From Litoreibacter sp. (GTDB lineage Bacteria; Pseudomonadota; Alphaproteobacteria; Rhodobacterales; Rhodobacteraceae), in NCBI GenBank assembly GCA_013042765.1, contig JABDPP010000250.1:1-6304 (forward strand): DNA of 6,304 nucleotides, in the 5' to 3' direction. Position numbers and translations under genes: made by a program. A model generated the notes under the pieces. It was not told where the DNA came from, did not search any database, and saw nothing but the letters and a program-made list of their open reading frames with translations. Below are positions 1 through 5,163 of this stretch, one piece after another. Within the stretch, counting starts at the first letter, position 1. Each line of letters begins with the position of its first letter.

Positions 1-409
1 CCTCCCCGGACCGCCGGGGCGAGCGGGCGTAGTGCAGCTCCCGCGCGCCGAAGTAGAAGCTCACGATCGCCCCCAAAAGCCACCAGAGCGGCTCGGGCAC
101 CCTCTCAAGCCCGACCATGCGTCGCGAGAAGGCGTCCGGGTCCGCCATCGCGAAACCGAAAAGCCCAAGCGTGGAAAAGGCCAGAAGCGGGCGCGGCAAG
201 CGGTTCAAGGCATTGACGAACCGGTCGAATGCGCCGGGACCGGTCTTGGCAAACTCGGCGCCGAACTGGCCGAGGGCCGCACGGAAGGCCTCATGCTCCA
301 GTTCAAGCTGTTTGTTGGCATTGGGCCGGAATGCGCCCGCGACGCCCTCGATGGCCTGTCCCACGCCGCGCACGCCGCCACCGGCCAGAAGGTTGCCGAT
401 TATCCCCAT
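1..409 (-). CDS. 3TM holin family protein, GTA-release type (3' end missing)
   Basis: Translating the minus strand from the ATG at 409 gives 136 codons open to the left edge with no stop, so the C-terminus lies outside. The product starts MGIIGNLLAGGG and has a charged middle (residues about 30-68). Two hydrophobic segments follow, at about 71-90 (LPRPLLAFSTLGLFGFAMAD) and 107-122 (PLWWLLGAIVSFYFGA). The blocks NRLPRP, MADP and PEPLWWLLGAI..FYFGARE match what I know of the holin family described for gene-transfer-agent release. Such holins make inner-membrane lesions that let the partner endolysin reach peptidoglycan. The Gly-rich N-terminus may supply the third, weaker membrane segment. The start is supported by a GAGAGGA Shine-Dalgarno sequence 7 nt upstream (423-417). 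It overlaps the endolysin 3' end by 10 bp, suggesting translational coupling. Family assignment is confident; the link to GTA rather than a prophage remnant is inferred from family and neighbour. Confidence 0.85.
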   Translation of the reverse strand, partial: MGIIGNLLAGGGVRGVGQAIEGVAGAFRPNANKQLELEHEAFRAALGQFGAEFAKTGPGAFDRFVNALNRLPRPLLAFSTLGLFGFAMADPDAFSRRMVGLERVPEPLWWLLGAIVSFYFGARELHYARSPRRSGE

Positions 410-1011
410 GTTGCTGTCCTCTCAAGATGATCCGATGCGCTGAAATGGAAGCGCGGCGATATGAATTCCTCGGCGCGGCGGATCCAGCCGCCCTTGCCAC
501 CATCGCGGCGGCGCGCGAATTTGCGGGAGGCCGGCCGGCGGTCCGCCAGACGGTAATAGTAGTTGCGGCGTGCGATCCCGTAGGCATCGATCAGATGATC
601 TGGGGCGTCGTGCCATGTGGCATGGGCCGCGCGGATGGTCTGCGGACCGATCCGGCCATCCACGATAAGATCGTGCCCCATGTCGTTGAAAAGATCTTGC
701 AAAATACGGATCGCGTTGCTGCCGGCATTGACCGACATGTCAAAAACACTCGGCTGCAGCGCCTCCGGCAGCGCGTCGATGCGCGCCGCGGTATAGTAGT
801 GATCGATGAAAATCTGGCGCGCACGATCGAGATCCAGCGCCTGTACATCTGCCCGATCGATCCGGCCGTCCCCGTTCAGATCGAAGCCCAACCGGCGCAT
901 CGTGTAGAGGCTCACCCCGTGCTTGGTAGCGCCACCGGGGTCATCCGGATCATTCACGAAACCGCCCTCGCGGTGCAGGATCTGATCTGCAATGTCGGTA
1001 ACTGTCTGCAC
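400..1011 (-). CDS. holin-associated N-acetylmuramidase (GH108 endolysin, GTA-type)
   Basis: A 203-residue protein of the GH108 lysozyme-like family with a C-terminal peptidoglycan-binding region, predicted to cleave the glycan strands of peptidoglycan. The N-terminal signature REGGFVNDPDDPGGATKHGVS (residues 14-34) is the family motif, and Glu15 is the expected catalytic acid. VDGRIGPQT (118-125) lies in the C-terminal region, followed by the conserved GIARRNYYY and ARRRDGGKGGWIRRAEEF blocks. There is no signal peptide, so export would need the holin encoded next, whose start overlaps this gene's stop by 10 bp. Residues 44-55 resemble an EF-hand calcium loop. The start is GTG, preferred because a GGAG sits 7 nt upstream and the GH108 domain begins about 10 residues later. 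Length is normal for this group. It lies 58 bp behind ccmE on the same strand. In Rhodobacter capsulatus the homologous gene pair is needed for GTA release; that role here is inferred. Confidence 0.9.
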   Translation of the reverse strand: MQTVTDIADQILHREGGFVNDPDDPGGATKHGVSLYTMRRLGFDLNGDGRIDRADVQALDLDRARQIFIDHYYTAARIDALPEALQPSVFDMSVNAGSNAIRILQDLFNDMGHDLIVDGRIGPQTIRAAHATWHDAPDHLIDAYGIARRNYYYRLADRRPASRKFARRRDGGKGGWIRRAEEFISPRFHFSASDHLERTATWG

Positions 1012-1018
1012 AGGAGAT

Positions 1019-1022
1019 CTCC
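1019..1022 (-). promoter_or_regulatory. ribosome binding site fixing the GTG start of the endolysin
   Basis: Reading the minus strand, GGAG is followed by 7 nt and then GTG at 1011. No ATG lies between the Shine-Dalgarno and the conserved domain, so this site decides the unusual GTG start. The GGAG is half of a perfect 10-bp palindrome, GGAGATCTCC (1013-1022), which is likely chance. Confidence 0.6.
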
Positions 1023-1056
1023 GCCAGAAATATCCGGCAGAGGCTGGGTGCAGAGG

Positions 1057-1074
1057 GTTAAGTTAGTCCTTAAC
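1057..1074. promoter_or_regulatory. TTAA-rich dyad upstream of the lysis genes, possible degenerate CtrA-like site
   Basis: Seen: GTTAAG, 6 nt, CTTAAC, a perfect 6-bp-arm inverted repeat that includes the ccmE TAA stop and lies 46 bp upstream of the endolysin GTG. The two TTAA cores are separated by 8 nt. The alphaproteobacterial regulator CtrA is known to bind TTAA-N7-TTAA, so the spacing is one base too long. The dyad could equally be a weak, T-poor hairpin or chance in an AT-rich gap. I see no good -10 element after it. Low confidence in function; the repeat itself is real. Confidence 0.25.
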
Positions 1075-1516
1075 TGCCGCTCGGTTCCTGGTAGACGCCC
1101 TGTTCCTTGAGCGCGTCGATCACTTCAACCGGCATGTAGGTTTCGTCGTGTTTTGCCAGAATTTCAGAGGCTTGAAAGACACCGTCAATGTACTTACCGG
1201 TGCCGACCATACCTTCACCTTCCGAGAAGAGATCGGGCAGAACGCCTAGATAGCTGACCTCGATCGACTCGTTGCCGTCAGTCACAACGAAGGTGATCCG
1301 GTCATCATCGCCGATCTGGATACTGCCTTCCTCGACCAGCCCGCCAATGCGGAAGGTTTCCGTCGGGGCGGGCGGCGCCTCGGCCACTTGCGTGGGCGAG
1401 CGGAAGAAGTTAATCCCGTCTTGCAGCGCATAGCCGATCAGACCCGTGGAGATCAGAAGTGCCACCGCTGTCACCAGAATGATCTGGATCCGACGCTGCT
1501 TTTTCAAACCTTTCAT
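1070..1516 (-). CDS. ccmE: cytochrome c maturation haem chaperone CcmE
   Basis: A 148-residue CcmE, the periplasmic haem chaperone that binds haem covalently and passes it to the CcmF/CcmH ligation complex during c-type cytochrome assembly. The N-terminus is basic (MKGLKKQRR), followed by one membrane anchor at about residues 10-31 (IQIILVTAVALLISTGLIGYAL), then a periplasmic OB-fold beta domain. The hallmark LAKHDETYMP is at 120-129, with His123 as the haem attachment residue and Tyr127 completing the HxxxY motif. Length is normal. The start has a strong GGGAGG Shine-Dalgarno within 12 nt upstream. It begins 23 bp after argC on the same strand and is followed by the GH108 lysis gene, not by ccmF. 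The rest of the ccm set is not in the window and may lie beyond the left edge. Confidence 0.95.
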   Translation of the reverse strand: MKGLKKQRRIQIILVTAVALLISTGLIGYALQDGINFFRSPTQVAEAPPAPTETFRIGGLVEEGSIQIGDDDRITFVVTDGNESIEVSYLGVLPDLFSEGEGMVGTGKYIDGVFQASEILAKHDETYMPVEVIDALKEQGVYQEPSGS

Positions 1517-1539
1517 CGGGACCTCCCGGATTGCCTAGA

Positions 1540-2568
1540 CTACGGAAAGACCGGCGCCAGCATCAGGCCCGCGGTCTCTTCCAGACCTAACATCAAATTC
1601 GCATTTTGCAATGCTTGGCCAGAAGATCCTTTGGTCAGGTTGTCCAGCGCGGCCACCACGATGGCGCGACCTTCGATCCGGTCACCAGCGACGCCGATAT
1701 GCACGAAGTTCGAGCCGCGGACGTGGCGCGTCGACGGAGCCTCGCCAAACGGGCACATGATGACGAAGGGTTCGCCCTCATAGGCGTTTTCCAGCGCAGA
1801 ATAAACGGCTTGCGGATCACCCTTCACGTAAACCGTGGCAAGGATTCCGCGATTGGCAGGCAAAAGGTGCGGGGTGAACTGCACCTTGACCGGACGTCCA
1901 GCGACCGCGGAGAACTCCTGATCGAACTCGGCCAGATGGCGGTGCGTGCCGCCAATGGCATAAGCATGGGAGCCTTCAGACAATTCCGCGTGAAGCAGGT
2001 TTTCCTTCAGCGACCGACCCGCGCCGGAGACGCCGGTCTTGAGATCTATGATGATCTCGTCCAGATCGATGACCCCGGCGGCAATCAGCGGGCGAAGCGC
2101 AAACTGACCCGTGGCCGCGTTGCAGCCGGTGCCAGCCACAAGCCGCGCGTTCCTGATCTGGTCGCGGTAGAACTCGGTCAGGCCGTAGACAGCCTCCCCC
2201 TGCTGTTCCAGCGCGCTGTGCGGGTTGCCATACCATTTCTCGTATTCCGCCGGATCGCGCAGCCGGAAATCAGCGCTCAGATCGACGATCTTGAGCGTTT
2301 TCGGCAACTTACGGATCACGTCTTGCGAGGTCTTGTGAGGCAACGCACAGAAACACAGGTCGATGCCGGAGAAATCGATCTCGTCGATCCGGGCCAGCGT
2401 CGGCAGGTCAAGGTGGCGCAGATGGGGGAACACCGCGCCCATGTCGAGCCCGGCCTTGCGGTCGGCGCTCAGGGCCGCGATCTTGAGGTCCGGATGCGTG
2501 GCGATCAGCCGGACAAGTTCCGCCCCGGTATAGCCGGAGGCGCCGAGAATGGCGATTTTATAGGTCAT
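1540..2568 (-). CDS. argC: N-acetyl-gamma-glutamyl-phosphate reductase
   Basis: A 342-residue type 1 ArgC, the NADPH-dependent cytoplasmic enzyme that reduces N-acetylglutamyl phosphate to the semialdehyde in arginine biosynthesis. The Rossmann dinucleotide loop GASGYTGAE spans residues 9-17. LSADFR is at 98-102. The active-site cysteine is Cys149 within [25 protein letters not shown] (177-191) and GGTHRH (206-211) are catalytic-domain blocks, and [18 protein letters not shown] near the C-terminus is the usual ending. Length is typical. Around the cysteine the common GCYPT motif is replaced by GCNAAT, which I believe is a lineage variant rather than damage because everything else is intact. 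The upstream purine stretch AAGAGA is a modest Shine-Dalgarno about 9 nt from the ATG. It lies 56 bp after murI, behind a small hairpin, and 23 bp before ccmE. Confidence 0.96.
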   Translation of the reverse strand: MTYKIAILGASGYTGAELVRLIATHPDLKIAALSADRKAGLDMGAVFPHLRHLDLPTLARIDEIDFSGIDLCFCALPHKTSQDVIRKLPKTLKIVDLSADFRLRDPAEYEKWYGNPHSALEQQGEAVYGLTEFYRDQIRNARLVAGTGCNAATGQFALRPLIAAGVIDLDEIIIDLKTGVSGAGRSLKENLLHAELSEGSHAYAIGGTHRHLAEFDQEFSAVAGRPVKVQFTPHLLPANRGILATVYVKGDPQAVYSALENAYEGEPFVIMCPFGEAPSTRHVRGSNFVHIGVAGDRIEGRAIVVAALDNLTKGSSGQALQNANLMLGLEETAGLMLAPVFP

Positions 2569-2608
2569 AGGTCTGTCTCTTCGAATGTCTGGGCGGGTTT
2601 AGATCAAA

Positions 2609-2622
2609 GCGGGCCAGCCCGC
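2609..2622 (-). terminator. short GC hairpin after murI, weak terminator or attenuator candidate
   Basis: On the minus strand, GCGGG, loop CTGG, CCCGC forms a perfect 5-bp stem (6 bp if the loop shrinks to 2 nt). It begins 2 nt after the murI TGA stop and is followed by TTTGATCT. Position and GC content suit a terminator, but the stem is short and the T-tract has only three consecutive T. Leaky termination or mRNA 3'-end protection between murI and argC is possible; full termination is doubtful. Confidence 0.35.
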
Positions 2623-2624
2623 AA

Positions 2625-3437
2625 TCACGCGGCCTGGAACTCGATCTTTCGTCGCAGGAACTGCGTGGCCTTGTCGGAGACCTGCGCGGGGTTGCCCGTG
2701 GTCAGGAAAACCGACTTGGTGCCGGTTCCGCGCATGTCGGGGTGGCGCTGCAGGTAGTCAGCAAGGCTGTCAGCCACGAGGCTGGCCTGGCAGTAGACCT
2801 GCACATCAGGCCCGAGCGCATCCTGAAAGGTTTTTTCCATCAGCGGGTAATGAGTACAGCCTAAGATTGCGGCCTCGGGGTTGGGCATACGGCGCGTTAG
2901 AGCCTCCACATGGGAGCGAACCAGCGCTTCGGCCAGCATCTCGTCGCCATCCTCGATCGCGTCAACGACACCACCACAAGGCTGCGCCTCCACATCGACC
3001 CCGATGGCCCGGAAGGCCAGCTCGCGCTGGAAGGCCCGCGACGAGACGGTGGCAGGCGTGGCAAAGAGCGCCACGTGCTTGACGGCGACCTCGCGCGGCG
3101 GGGAATTGTCGCCCCAGTGCCGTTCGGTCAGGGCCTCGATCAGCGGCACGAAGACACCAAGCACGCGCTTGTCGGTGGGCACCCAAGATTCCTGCATCCG
3201 CCGCAGCGCCGCTGCAGAGGCGGTATTACAGGCGAGAATCACGAGGCTACAGCCTTCCTCCCAGAGCCGTTCGACCCCCTGGCAGGTCAGACTGTAGATA
3301 TCTTCAGGATCGCGGACACCGTATGGCGTGTGGGCGTTGTCGCCAAAATAGCAGAGCGGCAGGTCCGGAAGCCGTGCTGCGACCCGCTCATAGACGGTCA
3401 GCCCGCCCAGCCCGCTGTCAAAAATTCCGACGGCCAT
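2625..3437 (-). CDS. murI: glutamate racemase
   Basis: A 270-residue cytoplasmic racemase that interconverts L- and D-glutamate and supplies D-Glu for the peptidoglycan stem peptide. The family signature GIFDSGLGG is at residues 4-12, with Asp7 and Ser8 expected at the active site, and [10 protein letters not shown] follows at 31-40. The two catalytic cysteines are visible: Cys70 in LACNTAS and Cys194 in LGCTHYPL, with His196 beside the second. Length is typical. The start lies only 9 bp after the acyltransferase TAG stop, in a GGCAGGGACA purine-rich context, so the two genes are probably translated from one mRNA. A small hairpin directly follows the stop. A general aspartate/glutamate racemase role cannot be excluded, but the motif set fits MurI well. 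Confidence 0.95.
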   Translation of the reverse strand: MAVGIFDSGLGGLTVYERVAARLPDLPLCYFGDNAHTPYGVRDPEDIYSLTCQGVERLWEEGCSLVILACNTASAAALRRMQESWVPTDKRVLGVFVPLIEALTERHWGDNSPPREVAVKHVALFATPATVSSRAFQRELAFRAIGVDVEAQPCGGVVDAIEDGDEMLAEALVRSHVEALTRRMPNPEAAILGCTHYPLMEKTFQDALGPDVQVYCQASLVADSLADYLQRHPDMRGTGTKSVFLTTGNPAQVSDKATQFLRRKIEFQAA

Positions 3438-3446
3438 TGTCCCTGC

Positions 3447-4463
3447 CTACCTGTCCCGGTCACCGAGCCTGGTTTTCAGCCTGTTCTTGACCTTACGTGT
3501 GAGTTTCACGCGATCCACGCTGATGTCCTTGCCCTTGCCCCGGTTCTTTTCCCCGGACTTGTCCCGGGATTTGTCTCGGGATTTGTCTCGGTGCTGTTCC
3601 TCGAATTCGTACCCGTAGCTATAGGAGCCTAAGGGTCTGGGTGACAACTCATATGTGGCGCGGCGCAGAAAATCCATCATTGCCTTGGGGTCATTGGCAT
3701 ATTTGTTCAATTCGCTGCGCGCGATCGGCTCACCGATCACGATCCGCACCGGTTCATCGACACGGCGTTTGAACTCGTTGATCAGAAGCGCCATGCGCAG
3801 CGTGTAGTGAGCGTGGCTTGCAATCTGGAACCGGCGGGAGTTTTCGCCGTCAAAATAGATTGGGACAACGGCAGCCTCGGATTTCGACACAAGCCGGGCC
3901 GTGAAGGTCCGCCAAGCAGGATCCATCGGGCGCCCGAAGGGCTTGAAGGAGGTCGAGACGGTGCCGCCCGGGAAGATCCCGATTGCGCCGCCCTGCCCCA
4001 TGTATCTGAGCGCCTCGCGCCGTGTCTTGAGGTTTTCCGCCACCGCTTCTTTGGTGCCATCGAAATTAATCGGCAGGATGACGCGGTCTATTTCTTCGGC
4101 CTTGCGGAACACCCGGTGAGCCAAAATGCGGAAATCGCCGCGGGTCTCGCTGAGGATCTTGCCCATCATGAGGCCATCGAGAATCCCGTAAGGGTGATTG
4201 GCGATGGTCAGCAGCGGGCCGGTTTTCGGGATATTGTCGAGCGAGCCGCCCACCACGTCGAGGGTCAGCCCGTATCGCTGTGCCATCACGCTCCAGAAAT
4301 TGGCGCCACCCGCGACATCGTGCTCGTAGCCTTCGGCACGTTTGATCATCCGAATGCGGCCGGTGGCATTCTCCATCACCCGGATCAGCGCCCGGCCGCC
4401 TTTCGATCTGGCGGAATGTGCATAACTGATCTCGCGCGTGGCGCGTCTTGCGGAATGGCTCAT
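3447..4463 (-). CDS. lysophospholipid acyltransferase family protein (PlsC/hemolysin-type) with repeat-bearing basic tail
   Basis: A 338-residue acyltransferase of the PlsC/AGPAT superfamily, hemolysin-like branch, predicted to transfer an acyl chain to a lipid acceptor at the inner-membrane face; the exact acceptor cannot be told. The motif NHPYGILDG (89-97) places His90 and Asp96 as the charge-relay pair, spaced H-X5-D rather than the H-X4-D of classical PlsC. I know this NHPxGxLDG form from the hemolysin-like branch. Motif III is IFPGGTVSTS (163-172), where classical enzymes have FPEG. PIYFDG (201-206) is the motif IV region. The catalytic domain appears to end near YGYEFEEQH (284-291). 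The remaining ~47 residues are very basic, start with DKSR-DKSR-DKSG repeats and look like a lineage-specific disordered extension. The start is supported by AAAGGA 8 nt upstream and by REISYA near the N-terminus, recalled from homologues. It is first in the minus-strand run, 9 bp before murI. Confidence 0.85.
   Translation of the reverse strand: MSHSARRATREISYAHSARSKGGRALIRVMENATGRIRMIKRAEGYEHDVAGGANFWSVMAQRYGLTLDVVGGSLDNIPKTGPLLTIANHPYGILDGLMMGKILSETRGDFRILAHRVFRKAEEIDRVILPINFDGTKEAVAENLKTRREALRYMGQGGAIGIFPGGTVSTSFKPFGRPMDPAWRTFTARLVSKSEAAVVPIYFDGENSRRFQIASHAHYTLRMALLINEFKRRVDEPVRIVIGEPIARSELNKYANDPKAMMDFLRRATYELSPRPLGSYSYGYEFEEQHRDKSRDKSRDKSGEKNRGKGKDISVDRVKLTRKVKNRLKTRLGDRDR
3552..3590 (-). 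repeat. 12-bp in-frame tandem repeat in the acyltransferase tail
   Basis: Three 12-bp units lie head to tail on the plus strand: CCCGGACTTGTC (3552-3563), CCGGGATTTGTC (3564-3575) and TCGGGATTTGTC (3576-3587), then a partial TCG. Units two and three differ at one base, and units one and two at two. On the coding strand they encode DKSR, DKSR, DKSG (residues 293-304). EKNR (305-308) looks like a decayed fourth unit. The unit length keeps the frame, so copy number can vary without breaking the protein. Confidence 0.8.
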
Positions 4464-4662
4464 GCCAAGGGTCCTTTACCCAACGATCAGCGACATAGAC
4501 GGGTCTCGGAGATATATCCAGCCTGCATGTCAATTATGTGACGCCGGGCCGTCCCGACCGCGACCCGAAACCGCCCTCCGGCGATTGGCCATCGACAATG
4601 CAGCCCTTGCACCTAGCTTTGCTTGGTGCCACAGACGCAGCACGACAAGACAGGCAAGACAA
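4464..4662. other. divergent intergenic region between the acyltransferase and flavin reductase
   Basis: This 199-bp gap separates two divergently transcribed genes and should carry both promoters. On the minus strand a TTGACA (4533-4528) resembles a -35 box, but the nearest TATATC starts only 11 bp later, so no promoter is called. On the plus strand I found no acceptable -35/-10 pair. An imperfect dyad at 4609-4629 is listed separately. No tRNA, small RNA or extra coding sequence is evident. Confidence 0.6.
4609..4629. promoter_or_regulatory. 21-bp imperfect dyad upstream of the flavin reductase
   Basis: GCACCTAGC, TTT, GCTTGGTGC: nine-base arms with one mismatch (T-T at the sixth position) around a 3-nt centre. 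It ends 33 bp upstream of the flavin reductase ATG. It could be an operator for a dimeric regulator, or a stem-loop in the 5' leader that affects translation. Both uses are inferred; only the symmetry is seen. Confidence 0.4.
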
Positions 4663-5148
4663 ATGACACTTCGCACCCAGTTTCTCGACGCGATGAGCGG
4701 ACTCGTTTCTTCCGTCAATATCGTGACGACCGACGGCCCTGCCGCCGGCCGTGCCGGGGCGACCGTGTCCGCCATGACCAGCGTCTCTGCCGATGGCGAT
4801 GCGCCGACACTTCTGGTGTGTCTTCATCACGAGGCCTCTGCAGCGCCGGCGATCCTCGAGAACCGCTGCTTCTGCGTCAACGTTCTGGCCGCCGATCAGG
4901 CCGAGATTGCCAATGTTTTCGCAGGGCGCGCGCCCTCGGGGGGCGACAAGTTTTCGGTCGCGGCGTTCAACATTCTGACCACCGGGGCACCGGCACTTTC
5001 CTCGGCGTTGGCCAGTTTCGATTGCACGCTGCTGTCAGACGAGCGCATCGGCACCCATCACGTGATGATCGGCGCGGTACGCCAGATCAGCAAAGCCGAG
5101 GGCACACCACTGCTATACGGCAATCGAGGCTACCAGACGCTGGCCTGA
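4663..5148 (+). CDS. flavin reductase family protein (FMN-binding split-barrel)
   Basis: A 161-residue protein of the flavin reductase-like family, predicted to reduce free FMN or FAD with NAD(P)H, usually to feed a flavin-dependent monooxygenase. Family landmarks in order are the N-terminal FLDAMSGLVSSVNIVTTDG (8-25), GATVSAMTSVSADGDAPTLLVCL (32-54) in the flavin-binding region, CFCVNVLAADQAEIANVFAG (69-88), the phosphate-proximal GTHHVMIGAV (130-139) and PLLYGNRGY (149-157). Length matches single-domain family members. The frame stays open upstream into the acyltransferase 5' end, but those codons do not resemble the family. The ATG at 4663 gives the normal N-terminus, although its Shine-Dalgarno (AGGCAAGA) is weak; an ATG at codon 11 is the only close alternative. 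No monooxygenase partner is in the window, so the substrate system is unknown. It is transcribed divergently from the acyltransferase and convergently with the amidohydrolase. Confidence 0.87.
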   Translation: MTLRTQFLDAMSGLVSSVNIVTTDGPAAGRAGATVSAMTSVSADGDAPTLLVCLHHEASAAPAILENRCFCVNVLAADQAEIANVFAGRAPSGGDKFSVAAFNILTTGAPALSSALASFDCTLLSDERIGTHHVMIGAVRQISKAEGTPLLYGNRGYQTLA

Positions 5149-5163
5149 TCCGGGCCAAGCCGG

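Noticed and set aside
1013..1022. Perfect palindrome GGAGATCTCC covering the endolysin Shine-Dalgarno
   Set aside because: It has no loop for a stable intramolecular hairpin, and 10-bp palindromes around purine-rich RBS sequences arise by chance. A similar small dyad sits at the ccmE RBS (1517-1528).
229..1110. 293-codon plus-strand open frame
   Set aside because: It is antisense to the holin, the endolysin and the end of ccmE, all clearly recognisable. Its product is Arg/Ala/Pro-rich low-information sequence typical of a GC-rich shadow frame.
1606..2757. 383-codon plus-strand open frame
   Set aside because: It is longer than argC but runs antisense to argC and the murI 3' end and shows no family motif. 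ArgC's motifs and RBS settle the strand.
2910..3632. 240-codon plus-strand open frame with a repetitive hydrophobic end
   Set aside because: It is antisense to murI and the acyltransferase tail. The hydrophobic repeat is just the 12-bp tandem array read in the opposite direction.
4511..4533. Minus-strand promoter TTGACA (4533-4528) with TATATC (4516-4511) for the acyltransferase
   Set aside because: The spacer is only 11 bp, too short for a sigma70-type promoter, and no alternative -10 lies at 16-18 bp.
3807..4541. 244-codon plus-strand open frame
   Set aside because: Antisense shadow of the acyltransferase with no recognisable domain.
4438..4662. 75-codon upstream extension of the flavin reductase frame
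   Set aside because: It overlaps the divergent acyltransferase start and does not resemble any flavin reductase N-terminus. The ATG at 4663 gives a standard-length protein.
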